Of a DNA stretch of 24,658 nt, positions 23,207 through 24,658 are shown piece after piece (positions within the stretch are counted from its first letter, which is position 1; every line of letters begins with the position of its first letter). Source of the stretch: Planctomycetota bacterium (GTDB lineage Bacteria; Planctomycetota; Planctomycetia; Pirellulales; Pirellulaceae); the NCBI GenBank assembly GCA_024277285.1, contig JAJRVM010000165.1, positions 1 through 24,658 of the forward strand, given 5' to 3'. Below the pieces are notes generated by a model. That model was not told where the DNA came from. It saw nothing but the letters and a program-made list of their open reading frames with translations, and searched no databases. Position numbers and translations under genes: made by a program.

Positions 23207-24628
23207 TCAGAGGGCCTCAGTGAGCGACTCGCTGCAAACAAGCATTGGCACATCACGGGGCTCGTTGGCTTGGCCATTTCGGTCGCCGCGGTTTCGCAGA
23301 CCGTGTTGACGGTACAGATCAACGACCGACGCGTAGAGATCGTCGCCTGTCACTCTGTTTCTGCGCAATCGATTGAGATCGCGCACAACGGCCGTTGGCA
23401 ATGAGCTGCGCAGGGCTTGTTCGAGGATATTGATTCTGGCTTTTCCGTCTTCATCATCCGTTGATGAGTGCAGCTGGCGTAGTCCCTGCAATACATAGCG
23501 CTGCCCATGGCCGATCGAGACCAAGTGGTGCCGCTCCGCCTGCCGCTGCTTGACGTCTTCAGAGAACAGGCGTTTGACACGCATCACGGCACCGTTATGA
23601 CCTTGCGGCAGCGGCATACTATCCGTCTCTGGCGCGCACTTGATGCGCGACAGAATAACCGACAGATCTTGCGTCAGCACGTTGCCTCTTGAGTCCATCA
23701 AATACAGCTGCTGAAAACGCCCAGCCTTACAGTGAACAAACAACTCGGCGTCGGCAGAAACCATTGCAGCGCGGATTCCGTCGGGGAGGTTAGTAATGCG
23801 TTCATACTCGTCGGGATCATCCGCTCGCATCTGCCGAAACATTTCCGTTGCTTCATTCAGATCGAAGGGAACGTCTTCCTCGTCCTCAAGCGACTCAGGC
23901 AGGCCACCCTGTTGCTCGTATATAGCGTACATGGCTTTTTCATTAAGCTGCTCAGAGGGATCCAGGATTGCAGCGTCTTCTCCGATCGATTCGTGGATTT
24001 CCCGAATACGGTCTTGCAAGACTCGTCGCAACCCCAGCTGTTGTTCGATGCCGGTCTCGGGCAGAAAGTTAAAACCATATATGGATTCATGTTCGCTTCC
24101 GATCCGATCAATTCGACCGAATCGTTGAATCAATCGTACCGGATTCCAATGCAGATCGTAGTTGACGATCTTATTTCCGTCTTGGAGATTCAGGCCTTCC
24201 GATAAGGCGTCTGTTGCTACCAGAATGTTAAGCTCGGCGTCGCCGCTTCGAGGGCGATATTCCGGATTGGCCTTGGGTGCAAACAAACCGACGGCACGGA
24301 GCTTGTTCTTGGCATTACTGCAGACCACGTCAATGTCGTTCCGACCGGTATCAGCTACGAGGTTCTCGTGCAGGTATCGCGCCGTGTCTGCGTATTGAGT
24401 GAAGATCAGGCATTTGCCGGACACAAATTCAGGCCGGCCGAACATTCGCAGCAGCGTCTGCAATTTGGCGTCATTCGCTGGCGTGATGGGAGCTACCATA
24501 TCGAGTATTCGCTGCAATACGTCCCGGCCGCCGCTCCACTGACGGACGAAGATCGACAACGCGATCCGTTCTCTATCTACGGCACCGTCGGCGAAATCTT
24601 TCCCAGCGGCGATGGCGACGAACTCCAA
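23207..24628 (-). CDS. C-terminal half of an SNF2-type helicase, probably a broken gene
   Basis: The frame of 473 residues contains the second RecA-like helicase domain. CLIFTQYADTARYL is at 73-86, motif V LVATDALSEGLNLQ at 136-149, and motif VI QRFGRIDRIG at 168-177. A family-specific tail of about 290 residues follows. The first RecA domain (Walker A and DEXH) is not in this frame: TAA at 24638-24640 closes it nine residues before the TTG used here. The ATPase half may lie beyond the window edge in another frame, after a frameshift, or be lost. SNF2/RapA-type helicases of this build occur in island-borne defence clusters such as DISARM, but nothing here assigns it to one. It lies upstream of the integrase on the same strand. 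Confidence 0.7.
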   Translation of the reverse strand: MEFVAIAAGKDFADGAVDRERIALSIFVRQWSGGRDVLQRILDMVAPITPANDAKLQTLLRMFGRPEFVSGKCLIFTQYADTARYLHENLVADTGRNDIDVVCSNAKNKLRAVGLFAPKANPEYRPRSGDAELNILVATDALSEGLNLQDGNKIVNYDLHWNPVRLIQRFGRIDRIGSEHESIYGFNFLPETGIEQQLGLRRVLQDRIREIHESIGEDAAILDPSEQLNEKAMYAIYEQQGGLPESLEDEEDVPFDLNEATEMFRQMRADDPDEYERITNLPDGIRAAMVSADAELFVHCKAGRFQQLYLMDSRGNVLTQDLSVILSRIKCAPETDSMPLPQGHNGAVMRVKRLFSEDVKQRQAERHHLVSIGHGQRYVLQGLRQLHSSTDDEDGKARINILEQALRSSLPTAVVRDLNRLRRNRVTGDDLYASVVDLYRQHGLRNRGDRNGQANEPRDVPMLVCSESLTEAL

Positions 24629-24658
24629 AGCATCTGCTTAAAGGCCAAGGCCGATTAC

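Overview
The window looks like a stretch of a Planctomycetota chromosome, most likely from the Pirellulales. This is inference. It rests on moderately GC-rich DNA, frequent GTG/TTG starts, weak or absent Shine-Dalgarno sites at some genes, biosynthetic genes scattered singly (trpD, purF, proB) rather than in operons, a large FHA/coiled-coil membrane protein, and long intergenic gaps filled with hairpin-rich repeats. No rRNA is present to confirm it.

Left part (1-6905). A 120-bp-period tandem repeat opens the window. A coupled minus-strand pair follows: a Tat-exported FAD oxidoreductase and a membrane NapH/NapG-like polyferredoxin, probably one electron-transfer unit at the cell envelope. Next come a ~285-bp fold-back (MITE-like) element, a second minus-strand pair (class III aminotransferase, then a guanine-deaminase-like cytidine-deaminase-fold enzyme), an 8-bp tandem repeat, and a plus-strand sugar phosphate isomerase/epimerase.

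Middle part (6958-16014). A 1035-residue FHA protein with a coiled coil built from 81-residue repeats and two C-terminal membrane segments is followed by a DksA-like regulator with two of its four zinc cysteines replaced, an exported HtrA-type serine protease with one PDZ domain, and a nucleoside hydrolase. A 1.37-kb non-coding stretch carries two direct copies and one inverted copy of a hairpin-rich repeat. trpD comes next; a decayed transporter start overlaps its end.

Right-middle part (16015-21823). A 32-residue very basic small ORF with a good ribosome binding site, a FabZ-like dehydratase, trmB (whose leader is a 16-bp tandem repeat), purF (minus), a 175-bp tandem duplication, and proB.

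Right end (22203-24658). A tRNA-Leu(CAA) with its own terminator is followed at once, in the opposite orientation, by an N-terminally truncated tyrosine recombinase and the C-terminal half of an SNF2-type helicase. This has the layout of a genomic island integrated at a tRNA gene, with its integration-proximal end in view and partly decayed. The rest of the island lies beyond the window.

I did not find a complete, clearly new multi-gene system. The best leads are the fold-back element, the FHA coiled-coil protein with its repeated T-x-M-x-x-P motifs, the 32-residue basic protein, and the island edge.
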